A stretch of 64,000 nt of DNA from Citricoccus alkalitolerans. Its GTDB lineage: Bacteria > Actinomycetota > Actinomycetes > Actinomycetales > Micrococcaceae. The translations under genes were made by a program, and so were the position numbers. Location of the stretch: assembly GCF_039528175.1 (NCBI RefSeq), contig NZ_BAAALH010000002.1:1426001-1490000 (forward strand), in the 5' to 3' direction. Of the stretch, positions 1 through 8,274 are shown one piece after another. Below the pieces are notes generated by a model that ran no database searches, was not told where the DNA came from, and worked only from the letters and a program-made list of their open reading frames with translations. Each line of letters opens with the position of its first letter. The first letter of the stretch is position 1.

Positions 1-2
1 AC

Positions 3-956
3 GCCGCCCTGAGCCTGCCCTGGGAACCGGGCGTCTCGACGGATGGCCAGCCCACCGCCCAACCGACCACCGCCGAGGTGCACGTGGCCGTGCACCCCGA
101 CTTCCGGCGCCGTGGGGTGGGGACCGCCGTGCTGCGCGAGGCTGAAGCCGAAGCGGTGCGGAGCGGGCGCTCCGTGCTGCAGTCCTGGACGGACAACGCC
201 CTGGTGGACCCGGCTGCCGTGGGGTCCGGTCCGGTGTTCGTCTCCGGGACCTCGCTGGAGACCGGACTGACCCCGGTGGTCGGGACACACCCACCATCCC
301 TGCCCGACGCCGGCCGGGACCGGATCCGCTGGCAGGCGGCGGATGCCGCGTTCGCCGCCGCCCACGGCTACGAGCTGGCCCAGGTGGAGTGGACCTCCGT
401 GCTGGACCTGCGGGAGGCGGCCGGTGCCGCACTGCTCGCGGAATCCGGCTCGGGCGTCGCCGAGGAGCATGGCTATGACCTGGTCGTCTGGGAAGGCGCC
501 TGCCCGGAAGGGGATGCGGAATCGATGGCCGGGCTGCTCGGCCGGATGGCGGCTGAGGCGCCCGCCGCGGCCCTGGAGCGGGTGGCAGAGCACTGGGATG
601 TGCCCCGATTGCGAGCCGAGGAGCGGGCCCGACGGGAGATGGGCCTGTCCATCATCACGACGGCGGCGCGCGACCGGTCGACCGGGCGGCTCGTCGGGCA
701 TTCGGACATCGAGACCTTCGCCGACCTGCCCCAGGCGGCCTACCAGGGCAACACTCTGGTGCACCCGGAGCATCGGGGGCGGGGACTCGCCGTGCTCCTG
801 AAGGCCGTCAACGTCTCGCAACTGCTGCGGCTGAAGCCCGAGGCGGAACGCCTCTACACGTGGAACGCCGCCGAGAACGGGGCGATCCTGCGCGCCAACC
901 AGGAACTGGGGTTCGTGCCGGTGTCCACCCACCCTGCTTGGCAGAAGAGGGTCTGA
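3..956 (+). CDS. GNAT-family N-acetyltransferase with two GNAT domains, 5' end outside window
   Basis: The reading frame is open from base 3, so the true start lies upstream; a GTG at 78 is internal. The first half contains a GNAT acetyl-CoA loop (HPDFRRRGVGTAVLREAE), and the C-terminal half carries a second one (HPEHRGRGLAVLLK) followed by the usual NGAILRANQELGF segment. This duplicated layout is common in actinobacterial acetyltransferases of the mycothiol-synthase type, but I see nothing that fixes the acceptor substrate. It ends 17 bp before a candidate operator of the downstream catabolic cluster and is probably unrelated to it. Family assignment is good; specific function unknown. Confidence 0.8.
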   Translation, partial: AALSLPWEPGVSTDGQPTAQPTTAEVHVAVHPDFRRRGVGTAVLREAEAEAVRSGRSVLQSWTDNALVDPAAVGSGPVFVSGTSLETGLTPVVGTHPPSLPDAGRDRIRWQAADAAFAAAHGYELAQVEWTSVLDLREAAGAALLAESGSGVAEEHGYDLVVWEGACPEGDAESMAGLLGRMAAEAPAAALERVAEHWDVPRLRAEERARREMGLSIITTAARDRSTGRLVGHSDIETFADLPQAAYQGNTLVHPEHRGRGLAVLLKAVNVSQLLRLKPEAERLYTWNAAENGAILRANQELGFVPVSTHPAWQKRV

Positions 957-973
957 AGCACCACCGTTTCCTG

Positions 974-984
974 TTCAATGGGAA
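974..984. promoter_or_regulatory. Candidate IclR-type operator (TTCAATGGGAA), copy 1
   Basis: An 11-bp element TTCAATGGGAA with a TTC-N5-GAA inverted repeat lies 146 bp upstream of the flavoprotein start at 1130. The same 11 bases occur upstream of the YciI-ADH operon (3785-3795). The IclR regulator encoded between the two units is the obvious candidate binder; this is inference from position and identity. Confidence 0.5.
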
Positions 985-1129
985 GTGGCCTCCCGGCTGT
1001 CACTGCCGTGGGCGACGATGGTTCGTGAGCCGCGTCACGGGCGCGGCATCCCACCCCGAGGCGACACTGGTCACGGGGACCCCACCTGACCCCAGTAGAC
1101 CTCAGCCGAATTCAGAACAAGGCAGGCCC

Positions 1130-2881
1130 ATGACCGAGAACCCTCCCGCACCGACGCCTCCGACGTCCGCCTCATGGGACCAGGAGGTGGACCTCCTGGT
1201 GCTGGGCACCGGTGCCGCCGGTCTCTCCGCAGCCCTGACCGGCACCCAGGAGGGATTGTCGGTGCTGGTCCTGGAGAAGACCGACTACATCGGCGGGACG
1301 ACGGCCTACTCGGCCGGGACCTGCTGGATCCCGAACAACCACTTCCAGCACGAGGACGGCATCACCGACGATGCCGAGAAGGCCGAGCGCTATCTCGACC
1401 GACTGGTGGGGGAGAAGTCGGACAAGGCCCTGCGGCAGGCATACCTGGACAACGGTCCGGCGATGCTGCGCTACATGGAGGATCTCGGAGTGACGTTCCG
1501 GCGGTCACCCGCCGTGGTCGACTACCATTCGGAGCTGCCGGAGACCGGGCAGACCGGACGGGCCCTGGAACAGGAGCCCTTCGACGGACGCGCCCTGGGT
1601 CGAAGCCGCTTCCGCCACATCCGGCCCCCCGTGCCCGAGTTCGCGCTCATGGGCGGGACCATGATGCTGCGCCGTGCCGAGGTGGGCACCCTGCTGGGAC
1701 TGTTCTCCAAGAAGCCCGGAAAGGCCGTGAGGGCAGCGGCCACGGCGGCGGGCCTGGGAGCACGCTGGGCCCTGGACATGGTCCTGAATCCGCGCGGCAC
1801 CCGGCTGGTGATGGGCAATGCCCTCGTGGCCCGTCTGTACGCCGAGGTGCTCCGCCGGGGTGGAGACGTATGGCGCAACGCGTACACCACGGAGCTGCTG
1901 CGGGACACGGAGAGGGTGACGGGCGCCGTTGTGGGCCATGAGGGGCGCGAGCTGCGGATCCGGGCCCGGCGCGGCGTGGTGCTGGCCGCCGGCGGGTTCG
2001 CCCAGAGCCCCCAGCTGCGGAAGAGGTTCATGCCCGAGCCCACGCCCCAGTTCTCCCGCGCCGCCGAAGGCGCCACGGGTGACACCCTGCTCCTGAGCGA
2101 GGCCGTCGGCGCGGCGGCGGGGACGGACAACGGCGAGAACGCCCTGTGGTTCCCGTCCTCGATCGGAACCCGGGCGGACGGCTCCACCGTGGTGTTCCCC
2201 CACATCTGGGACCGGGCCAAACCCGGCCTGATCGCGGTCAACTCCGCCGGCCGGCGCTTCGTGGACGAATCACACTCCTACCACCGCTTCGTGCGGGCCA
2301 TGTACGCATCGCACCGGACGGTCCCGACCGTCCCGGCCTGGCTTGTGGTGGACTCCAGCACCCTGGCGAAGTATGGGCTGGGCATGATCACCATGCCGCA
2401 TCTGCCTGCCGCCATGCTGCAGAAGTACATCGACGACGGCTACCTCCACCGGGGCGCCACCCTGCGGGAGCTGGCCGTAGGTATCGGTGTGGACCCCGCC
2501 GGCCTCGAGGAGACCGTCCGCCGGTACAACGGCTTCGCCGAGACCGGCGTGGATGAGGACTTCCAGAAGGGCGAGCTGATGTTCGGGCGGGTGGCCGGGG
2601 ATCTGGAGCACACGCCGAACCCGAACATCGGCCCGATCCGGCAGGGGCCGTTCTACGCCGTTGCCGTGGTCCCGACCCCATTGGCCACGGCCTACGGGAT
2701 CCGGGTCAACGCGCAGGCCCAGGTGGTGGGCCGTGACGGTGCGGTGCTCGAAGGACTGTACGCCGCCGGCAATGACGCCGCCTCCGTCATGGGCAGCGAG
2801 TACCCGGGCGCCGGCTCCCAGGTCGGTGCCGGGATGACCTTCGGCTGGGTGGCCGCGCGTCATGCGGCCGGCGCCGCCTGA
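1130..2881 (+). CDS. FAD-dependent dehydrogenase, 3-ketosteroid delta1-dehydrogenase / fumarate reductase flavoprotein family
   Basis: A 583-residue flavoprotein. The N-terminal dinucleotide fold carries GTGAAG (residues 26-31) and the acidic end of beta-2 in VLVLEK, followed by IGGTTAYSAG, typical of the KstD/succinate-dehydrogenase flavoprotein superfamily. Near the C-terminus SEYPGAGSQVGAGMTFGW matches the region where KstD enzymes hold a catalytic Tyr and Gly. There is no signal peptide or heme domain, so it is cytosolic. I chose ATG 1130 with GGCAGG upstream; the frame stays open to 860 inside the preceding gene, which is not biologically likely. A second, divergent paralogue lies at 5298. 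The substrate is unknown; a cyclic ketone or an alpha,beta-unsaturated acid is plausible. Confidence 0.82.
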   Translation: MTENPPAPTPPTSASWDQEVDLLVLGTGAAGLSAALTGTQEGLSVLVLEKTDYIGGTTAYSAGTCWIPNNHFQHEDGITDDAEKAERYLDRLVGEKSDKALRQAYLDNGPAMLRYMEDLGVTFRRSPAVVDYHSELPETGQTGRALEQEPFDGRALGRSRFRHIRPPVPEFALMGGTMMLRRAEVGTLLGLFSKKPGKAVRAAATAAGLGARWALDMVLNPRGTRLVMGNALVARLYAEVLRRGGDVWRNAYTTELLRDTERVTGAVVGHEGRELRIRARRGVVLAAGGFAQSPQLRKRFMPEPTPQFSRAAEGATGDTLLLSEAVGAAAGTDNGENALWFPSSIGTRADGSTVVFPHIWDRAKPGLIAVNSAGRRFVDESHSYHRFVRAMYASHRTVPTVPAWLVVDSSTLAKYGLGMITMPHLPAAMLQKYIDDGYLHRGATLRELAVGIGVDPAGLEETVRRYNGFAETGVDEDFQKGELMFGRVAGDLEHTPNPNIGPIRQGPFYAVAVVPTPLATAYGIRVNAQAQVVGRDGAVLEGLYAAGNDAASVMGSEYPGAGSQVGAGMTFGWVAARHAAGAA

Positions 2882-2904
2882 ACGCTGCCGAAGGAGGCAC
2901 AGCC

Positions 2905-2967
2905 ATGGGCAGAACTCTGGTGCTGCTCCTGGCGCCGTTGCAGGCCACCCGGAGCGGGAGATCCTGA
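2905..2967 (+). CDS. Putative 20-codon leader peptide translationally coupled to the IclR gene
   Basis: AAGGAGG at 2891-2897, the strongest ribosome binding site in the neighbourhood, lies 7 bases before ATG 2905. This ATG opens a 20-codon frame (MGRTLVLLLAPLQ...), rich in Leu and Arg, whose TGA (2965-2967) overlaps the ATG of the IclR gene as TGATG. The arrangement suggests translational coupling or a regulatory upstream ORF. No family resemblance; the peptide may be made only to deliver ribosomes. Confidence 0.45.
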   Translation: MGRTLVLLLAPLQATRSGRS

Positions 2968-3752
2968 TGGCGAACTCACCCTCCGGCGAATCGCTGATCC
3001 AGCGCCTGGTGCGGGTGCTGCATGCCTTCGATGCCGACCACCCGGAACTCACGGCCTCCGAACTGGCCGTCCGCACGGGTCTGTCCTCCTCCACCGCCCA
3101 CCGCCTGGCGGGGGACATGGCCGAGGAGGGGTTGCTGCGACGCACCCCGGACGGCCGCTTCCGGATCGGCCTGGTGCTGTGGGAACTGGGTCAGCGCAGC
3201 TCCACCTACCAGGAATTCGGCCAGGCGGCGCTGCCCTTCATGGAGGCCGTACATGTCACCCAACGCCAGAACACGTCGCTGGCCATCCTGGACCACGACG
3301 ACGGCACGATCATCTATCTGGAACGACTGATCAGCAGGGACGTGTCGACGGACCTGACCAAGGTCGCCGGCCGGTTGCCGGTGCTCTCCACGGCGCCGGG
3401 GTTGGCCATCCTGGCGCATTCCCCGCGCCAGCTCCAGGAGCGGTACCTCACCGCGACCTGGGACCAGGCCACGCGTCAGTCCGGTATCACCGAAGTGGGG
3501 TTGCGCCGCCGACTGGCGCAGACCCGCACGGACGGCTATGCCCATCTGCGCGGGATCACCGTGGCCGGCTCCTCGGGCACGGCCGCACCCGTCTTCGGGC
3601 CGGGAGGCCGGGTCCTGGGCGCCATCTCCATCGTGGCCGAGGTGGATCAGATCAACCTCCAGATCCAGGCCCCCGTGCTGTTGGCCGCGGCGCGAGGGCT
3701 GTCCCGGCAGATGGGCTCGCGCGGGAAGTCCGGGGGATGGGAGCCCTCCTGA
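2967..3752 (+). CDS. IclR-family transcriptional regulator
   Basis: A 261-residue protein with an N-terminal winged helix (SLIQRLVRVLHAF...LTASELAVRTGLSSSTAHRLAGDM, residues about 8-55) and a C-terminal IclR ligand-binding domain. Start ATG 2967 is used because it overlaps the stop of the small upstream ORF and has GGGAG 6 bases before it; longer in-frame starts run back into the flavoprotein gene. IclR proteins usually control neighbouring catabolic genes and respond to small aromatic or carboxylic effectors. Its position between the two transcription units that share TTCAATGGGAA makes it their likely regulator. Confidence 0.88.
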   Translation: MANSPSGESLIQRLVRVLHAFDADHPELTASELAVRTGLSSSTAHRLAGDMAEEGLLRRTPDGRFRIGLVLWELGQRSSTYQEFGQAALPFMEAVHVTQRQNTSLAILDHDDGTIIYLERLISRDVSTDLTKVAGRLPVLSTAPGLAILAHSPRQLQERYLTATWDQATRQSGITEVGLRRRLAQTRTDGYAHLRGITVAGSSGTAAPVFGPGGRVLGAISIVAEVDQINLQIQAPVLLAAARGLSRQMGSRGKSGGWEPS

Positions 3753-3782
3753 GGGCCGGAGGAGGGCCGAGTTGTGCTTTGC

Positions 3783-3797
3783 CATTCAATGGGAATG
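3783..3797. promoter_or_regulatory. Candidate IclR-type operator, copy 2 (CATTC-N5-GAATG palindrome)
   Basis: CATTCAATGGGAATG is an inverted repeat with 5-bp arms and a 5-bp centre; its inner 11 bases are identical to those at 974-984. It lies 87 bp before the YciI start and upstream of a possible -10 box (TGTAAT, 3835-3840). Likely operator for the 3885-8134 operon. Confidence 0.5.
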
Positions 3798-3884
3798 CGG
3801 ACGCGGGGGGAGGTCTCTTCCGGGCACGATGGCTTGTAATGCCGGTCACAGGGCCGGCGTGCATCAACCCGAGGAGCTGCATCC

Positions 3885-4178
3885 ATGACCGCCTATGCCG
3901 TCACCTACGCCTACGTCCCCGAGACCGAGGAGATGGTCGCCACCCGACCCTCCCACGTGGAGTTCCTGTCCGGGCTGCACGAACAGGGCACGCTCCTGGT
4001 CTCCGGACGGCTGACCGAGGCTGAACCACTGGGCGCCCTGCTGATCATCAAGGGTGAGTCCGTGGACGAGGTCTCCTCGGTCATGGACGGCGACCCGTTC
4101 TTCCAGGCCGGCTTCGTCGCCGAACGCACGGTGCGGAAGTGGAACATCACCTTCGGCTCGATCGAGGGCGCCGAGTAA
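3885..4178 (+). CDS. YciI-family protein
   Basis: A 97-residue protein with the ferredoxin-like YciI fold: conserved His in RPSHVEFL, the LLVSGRL strand, and Asp in DGDPFFQAG. YciI proteins resemble muconolactone isomerase and are thought to be small enzymes or binding proteins; most have no assigned reaction. GAGGAG lies upstream of ATG 3885. It is the first gene of a four-gene operon, with only 4 bp before the alcohol dehydrogenase, so it may act on a lactone or similar intermediate of that pathway (inference). Confidence 0.85.
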   Translation: MTAYAVTYAYVPETEEMVATRPSHVEFLSGLHEQGTLLVSGRLTEAEPLGALLIIKGESVDEVSSVMDGDPFFQAGFVAERTVRKWNITFGSIEGAE

Positions 4179-4182
4179 TCAC

Positions 4183-5301
4183 ATGACCTCGACCACCCCC
4201 GCCACCATGGCCACCGCCGCCGTGACCACGAGCCGCCGCGCCATCGAGTACCGCAGCATCGCGGCACCGATGCCGTCACCGGGTATGGCGGTCATCCGCA
4301 TGGCGTCCGTGACCCTCTGCGGCACCGACGCGCACATCTGGGATGACGACTACGCCACTGAGCTGCCGATCATCCAGGGTCATGAGGCTGCCGGAACCAT
4401 CGCCGCCCTCGACGCCTCGGACATGACGTCGGGCGTGGGTTCGGCATCCGGCGGCTGGGCCGTGGGTGACCGGGTGGCCATCTCGCCGATGTTCTACTGC
4501 GGGCAGTGCCACGCCTGCTCCATCGGGCGAGTCAACGCCTGCCGGCACATGAGTGTCTACGGCTGCTATGAGGACGGCTCGCTGGTGACCGAACAGGCCG
4601 TCCCGCTGGAGAAGCTGTACCGGGTCCCGGACGGACTGGAGCTGTCCTTGGCGCCCATGTCCGAGCCGGCCTCCATCGCCATGCAGGCCGTCAACCGCGG
4701 CCGCGCCCAGGCCGGTGAGGCGGTCCTCGTCTCCGGGGCCGGACCGATCGGCCTCCTGGCCGCCGTCTACCTCAAGGAACTGGGCTGCGACGTCACCGTC
4801 TCGGACATGAACCCGTCCCGGCTGGCACTGGCCGCGGCCCTGGGCGCGGACCGCACCTTCACCGTCACGCCCGGGGAGTTCCCGACGGCGGCGCAGCGGA
4901 CCGAGCTGGACCAGCTCACCCGCGGCGACGGTCCGTCGTTGATCATCGACGCCACCGGCGCCCCCGCCTCGGTGGCCACCGGGGTGGACCTGGTGGCCAC
5001 GGCCGGCCGCGTGGTCTGCGTCGGCATCTCCGACGCGGAATTGCGCCTGACCCTGCGCGCCCTTCCGGTCAAGGAGATCGACCTGCTCGGCTCGCGCAAC
5101 TCCCAGAACCTCATCGGCGAGGCGCTGGAACTGCTAGACCGCCATCAGGACAGCATCGGTGCCCTGCTGACCCACCGCTTCGCGTTCACCGAGCTCGATG
5201 CGGCCTTCACGACCCTGGTCGACCCGACCGCCGGCGTCGGGAAGATCGCGATCGACTTCCCTGAACGTCCTGAATCCCCGGAAGGAGCCAGCCGACCATG
5301 A
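4183..5301 (+). CDS. Zinc-dependent medium-chain alcohol dehydrogenase
   Basis: A 372-residue MDR protein. Catalytic zinc ligands are visible as Cys46 (TLCGTD) and His67-Glu68 (GHEAAG); the structural zinc loop follows as CGQCHACSIGRVNAC. The NAD(P) fold has SGAGPIGLLAAV. The start is ATG 4183, right after the YciI stop; the longer frame from 4054 overlaps YciI. It oxidises an alcohol or polyol of the pathway to a carbonyl, most likely with NAD+. Its stop overlaps the next start (ATGA at 5298-5301), so the two are translationally coupled. Confidence 0.9.
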   Translation: MTSTTPATMATAAVTTSRRAIEYRSIAAPMPSPGMAVIRMASVTLCGTDAHIWDDDYATELPIIQGHEAAGTIAALDASDMTSGVGSASGGWAVGDRVAISPMFYCGQCHACSIGRVNACRHMSVYGCYEDGSLVTEQAVPLEKLYRVPDGLELSLAPMSEPASIAMQAVNRGRAQAGEAVLVSGAGPIGLLAAVYLKELGCDVTVSDMNPSRLALAAALGADRTFTVTPGEFPTAAQRTELDQLTRGDGPSLIIDATGAPASVATGVDLVATAGRVVCVGISDAELRLTLRALPVKEIDLLGSRNSQNLIGEALELLDRHQDSIGALLTHRFAFTELDAAFTTLVDPTAGVGKIAIDFPERPESPEGASRP

Positions 5302-7025
5302 CCGATGCCGTGGAGACCCGTTCCCTCCTCACCTCCGTGCCCGAGCTCGCCGACCGCTACGACCTCGTCGTCATCGGCTCCGGTTGCGCCGGGATGACCG
5401 CGGCCCTCGTGGCTGCGCAGGCCGGTGCCTCGGTCCTGGTGCTGGAGAAGGCGGACCGGCTCGGCGGCACCACCGCCGCCGGGGGAGGCGTGATGTGGGC
5501 ACCGGACAATCACCTCATGGGATCGCGTGGCTTCACCGACACCCCCGAGGACGCCGCCGCCTACCTTCGGGCGGCCACGGGTGAGAGGCTCTCCGAGGAG
5601 GAGATCTCCTGGTATGTCTCCACTGCCGCGGAGGCGGTCCGATTCCTGGACGAGAACACGCGGGTGGACTACGCCCCGCTGTTCCGGCCGGACTATCACA
5701 TGGAATGGCCCGGGGCCACGGCCGGAGGCCGCGGCCTGGACCACCGGGAGTTCGACCCCTCTGTGGTGCCGGGACTCGCGGAGGCGCTGCGTCCACCGAC
5801 CTACCTGCCGCTGCTGACCATGGACGAGCGGGACCACCTGCACGGTGCGGCGCCCGATCCCGCGCTGCTCGCCGGCCGCGCCGAGCGCGGGGTGCGCACG
5901 ATGGGCGGGGCGCTGGCAGGTGCCCTGACCGCCTCGGCCTGGGAGGCCGGCGTCGTGATCGCGGCCGCTGCCCCGGCCACGGGACTGCGGCATGGTGCTG
6001 GCCGGGGCACCGGCACTGGCAGCGGCACTGGCAGCGGCGCCCACACCGGCGGTTGTTGGCACGTGGCGGTGGCCGGTGAGCGGGAGATCGCGGCCGCGTC
6101 CGTGGTCATCGCCTCCGGCGGCTTCGAATGGTCGCCCGAGCTGACCGGAACCCTGCTCACATTCCCCGTCACCCCGATCTCCGCGCCCAGCAATGCCGGC
6201 GACGGGCTGAAGCTGGGCCTCTCCGTGGGCGGTTCCTTCACGGAGACCACGGACATCTGGGGCGTGCCGGTGATCACCGCCCACGGTGCCACCTACGACG
6301 GCCGGCCCTCGGGCCGGATGGGCAACGTGGAGGCCACCCTGCCCGGCGGCATCGTGGTGAACTCCGCCGGCCGCCGCTTCGTCAACGAGGCCCTGAACTA
6401 TCACGACTTCTCCCGGGTCTTCGCGAACATCGACCCCGCGACCTCCCAGTACGCCAACATCCCGGCCTACCTGGTGGTGGACTCGCGATTCGTCTCCCGG
6501 TACCCCGTCGCCGGGAACCCGGTTTTCTCCGGGCCCGCCGAGGCCCCGGACTGGATGGTCCGGTCGGACACGCTGGCCGGGCTGGCGCAGATCATCGGGG
6601 TGGACCCGGCCGGCCTCGAGGAGACCGTGGCCCGCTTCAACCCGGCGGCGGAACGCGGTGAGGACCCGGAGTTCGGCCGGGGGTCCTCCGCCCAGGACCG
6701 GCACCTGGGAGACCCGCAGAACCTCCCCAACCCCTGCCTGGCACCGCTCGCGGATGCACCGTTCTACGCCGTGCAGCTGCACCCCGGCGCCCTGGGTACG
6801 GCGGGCGGCCTGCGCGCCGACCTGGACGGGCGTGTCCTGGACTGGAACGAGGCCCCGCTGCCGGGGCTGTATGCCGCCGGCAACTGCTCGGCGACCGTCT
6901 TCAAGGACGCCTATCCCGGAGGTGGGGCCACCATCGGCTCGGCCGTCACCCGCGCCTACGCCGCTGGCCGGCACGTCTCCCGGACCTGTCAGCAACCAAC
7001 CACCACGGAGGACATCCACGTATGA
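5298..7025 (+). CDS. FAD-dependent dehydrogenase, second KstD-like paralogue
   Basis: A 575-residue flavoprotein with GSGCAG (residues 27-32), VLVLEKADRLGGTTAAGGG, and DAYPGGGATIGSAV near the C-terminus, the same architecture as the protein at 1130 but clearly diverged. A Gly/Thr/Ser-rich stretch encoded near 6000-6050 includes a duplicated 12-bp unit and looks like a surface-loop expansion. It overlaps both neighbours by 4 bp, so it is part of one coupled operon. Two such flavoproteins in one cluster suggest two successive dehydrogenations, or oxidation and reduction of related enone/enoate substrates. Confidence 0.83.
   Translation: MTDAVETRSLLTSVPELADRYDLVVIGSGCAGMTAALVAAQAGASVLVLEKADRLGGTTAAGGGVMWAPDNHLMGSRGFTDTPEDAAAYLRAATGERLSEEEISWYVSTAAEAVRFLDENTRVDYAPLFRPDYHMEWPGATAGGRGLDHREFDPSVVPGLAEALRPPTYLPLLTMDERDHLHGAAPDPALLAGRAERGVRTMGGALAGALTASAWEAGVVIAAAAPATGLRHGAGRGTGTGSGTGSGAHTGGCWHVAVAGEREIAAASVVIASGGFEWSPELTGTLLTFPVTPISAPSNAGDGLKLGLSVGGSFTETTDIWGVPVITAHGATYDGRPSGRMGNVEATLPGGIVVNSAGRRFVNEALNYHDFSRVFANIDPATSQYANIPAYLVVDSRFVSRYPVAGNPVFSGPAEAPDWMVRSDTLAGLAQIIGVDPAGLEETVARFNPAAERGEDPEFGRGSSAQDRHLGDPQNLPNPCLAPLADAPFYAVQLHPGALGTAGGLRADLDGRVLDWNEAPLPGLYAAGNCSATVFKDAYPGGGATIGSAVTRAYAAGRHVSRTCQQPTTTEDIHV
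6006..6035 (+). repeat. Short in-frame tandem repeat in flavoprotein gene
   Basis: GGCACTGGCAGC occurs twice in tandem (6012-6023, 6024-6035) after GGCACC, encoding a Gly-Thr-Gly-Ser-rich loop. The unit length is a multiple of 3, so copy-number changes keep the frame. Confidence 0.7.
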
Positions 7026-8134
7026 GCACCGCCGGACCCGAAACTCAGAACAGCACCCGGGACCGCACCCTGCGCGTCGGCATCGCCGGAGGGGGCGCGG
7101 TCTTCCGCAACCATCTGGAGGCCTACCGCGCCCTGCAGGACGTCGAGGTGGTGGCCGTGTGTGACATCGACGCCGAGCGGGCCGGTGCGGTCGCCGCGGC
7201 CCATGGGATCGAGCATGCCTTCGGCTCCGTCACGGACCTGCTGGCCTGGCGCGGTGCGGACGGACGCGGCATCGACCTGATCTCGGTGTGCACCCCGCAT
7301 CCCACCCACGAGGCCGTCGTCACGGAGGCCGCCGCCGCCGGCGTGCACGTGCTGTGCGAGAAGCCGATCGCGATCGACCTCGAGGCCGCCGAGCGGATGG
7401 TGGCCGCCTGCCGCGAGGCCTCCGTGACCTTCGGTGTGCTGTTCCAGCGCCGGTTCTGGCCCGCGGCCCAGCGGATCCGGGCGGCCATCGACGACGGGAC
7501 GCTGGGCACGCCGATCCTCGGCCACTGCTCCGTGCTGCTGCACCGGGAACCCGAGTACTACTCCGCCACCGATTGGAGGGGCACCTGGGCCTCGGACGGC
7601 GGCGGGGTGCTGATGACCCAGGGCATCCACTACATCGACCTGCTCCAGTGGTTCATGGGCGAGGTGGTCGAGGTGAACGGGCACAGGGCGACCTTCGTGC
7701 ACGGCGACCACATCGAGGTCGAGGACTCAGCCGTGGCGACCCTGAGGTTCGCCTCCGGGGCCATCGCCACCGTGCAGGCCTCCACCGCCGTCACCCCGTC
7801 ACTGGGCGTCCAGGTCCGCGTCACCGGTTCCACAGGCGCCACCGCGCAGGTGACCGAGTTCCCGGAGGGGACCGACGGCCGGGTAGATATCTGGGCGGCC
7901 GGCGACAGCGTCGGCGCCCAGGAGACCTGGCCGTCCTCACTCAACCCCAACGTAGACCTGGCTGCCATCAACGGTGCCCTGATCCCGTGGCACCGGGCCC
8001 AGGTGGCCGACTTCGTGGACGCCGTCCGCACCGGCGGTACCCCCGCCGTGACCGGCGAGGAGGCCACCAAGTCCCTGCGCATCCTGCTGGCCGTGTACGA
8101 ATCCTCCAGTACCGGAAAGCCGGTGGTGTTCTGA
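7022..8134 (+). CDS. Gfo/Idh/MocA-family NAD(P)-dependent oxidoreductase
   Basis: A 370-residue protein with the N-terminal Rossmann segment RVGIAGGGAVFRNH, the VCDID turn, the STPHPTHEA-type motif (VCTPHPTHEAVV) and the family signature CEKPIAIDLEAAERM. The C-terminal half has the alpha/beta substrate domain with GGGVLMTQGIHYIDLLQW. Family members oxidise or reduce cyclic polyols, sugars or related hydroxy acids. The start overlaps the previous stop (ATGA). Last gene of the catabolic operon; a hairpin with an assembly gap follows and separates it from the convergent transporter genes. Confidence 0.9.
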   Translation: MSTAGPETQNSTRDRTLRVGIAGGGAVFRNHLEAYRALQDVEVVAVCDIDAERAGAVAAAHGIEHAFGSVTDLLAWRGADGRGIDLISVCTPHPTHEAVVTEAAAAGVHVLCEKPIAIDLEAAERMVAACREASVTFGVLFQRRFWPAAQRIRAAIDDGTLGTPILGHCSVLLHREPEYYSATDWRGTWASDGGGVLMTQGIHYIDLLQWFMGEVVEVNGHRATFVHGDHIEVEDSAVATLRFASGAIATVQASTAVTPSLGVQVRVTGSTGATAQVTEFPEGTDGRVDIWAAGDSVGAQETWPSSLNPNVDLAAINGALIPWHRAQVADFVDAVRTGGTPAVTGEEATKSLRILLAVYESSSTGKPVVF

Positions 8135-8166
8135 GCCGTTTCGGTCCACTGAGGTGACCACAGCCA

Positions 8167-8226
8167 ACGGCGCCCCNNNNNNNNNNNNNNNNNNNNNNNN
8201 NNNNNNNNNNNNNNNGGGGGCGCCGT
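8167..8226. terminator. Bidirectional hairpin between convergent operons, loop unsequenced
   Basis: ACGGCGCCCC (8167-8176) and GGGGCGCCGT (8217-8226) form a perfect 10-bp stem around the N run. Both converging units (MocA-type gene, tctA) end here, so this is probably a shared terminator. Confidence 0.6.
8177..8215. other. Assembly gap (39 N)
   Basis: Unsequenced bases inside an inverted repeat. The real loop length is unknown. Reading frames that cross it are artefacts. Confidence 0.95.
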
Positions 8227-8274
8227 CGTCGTAGTTGGTGGTGTGGCCGGTGGGATTGGTGGTGGAGATCCCGG

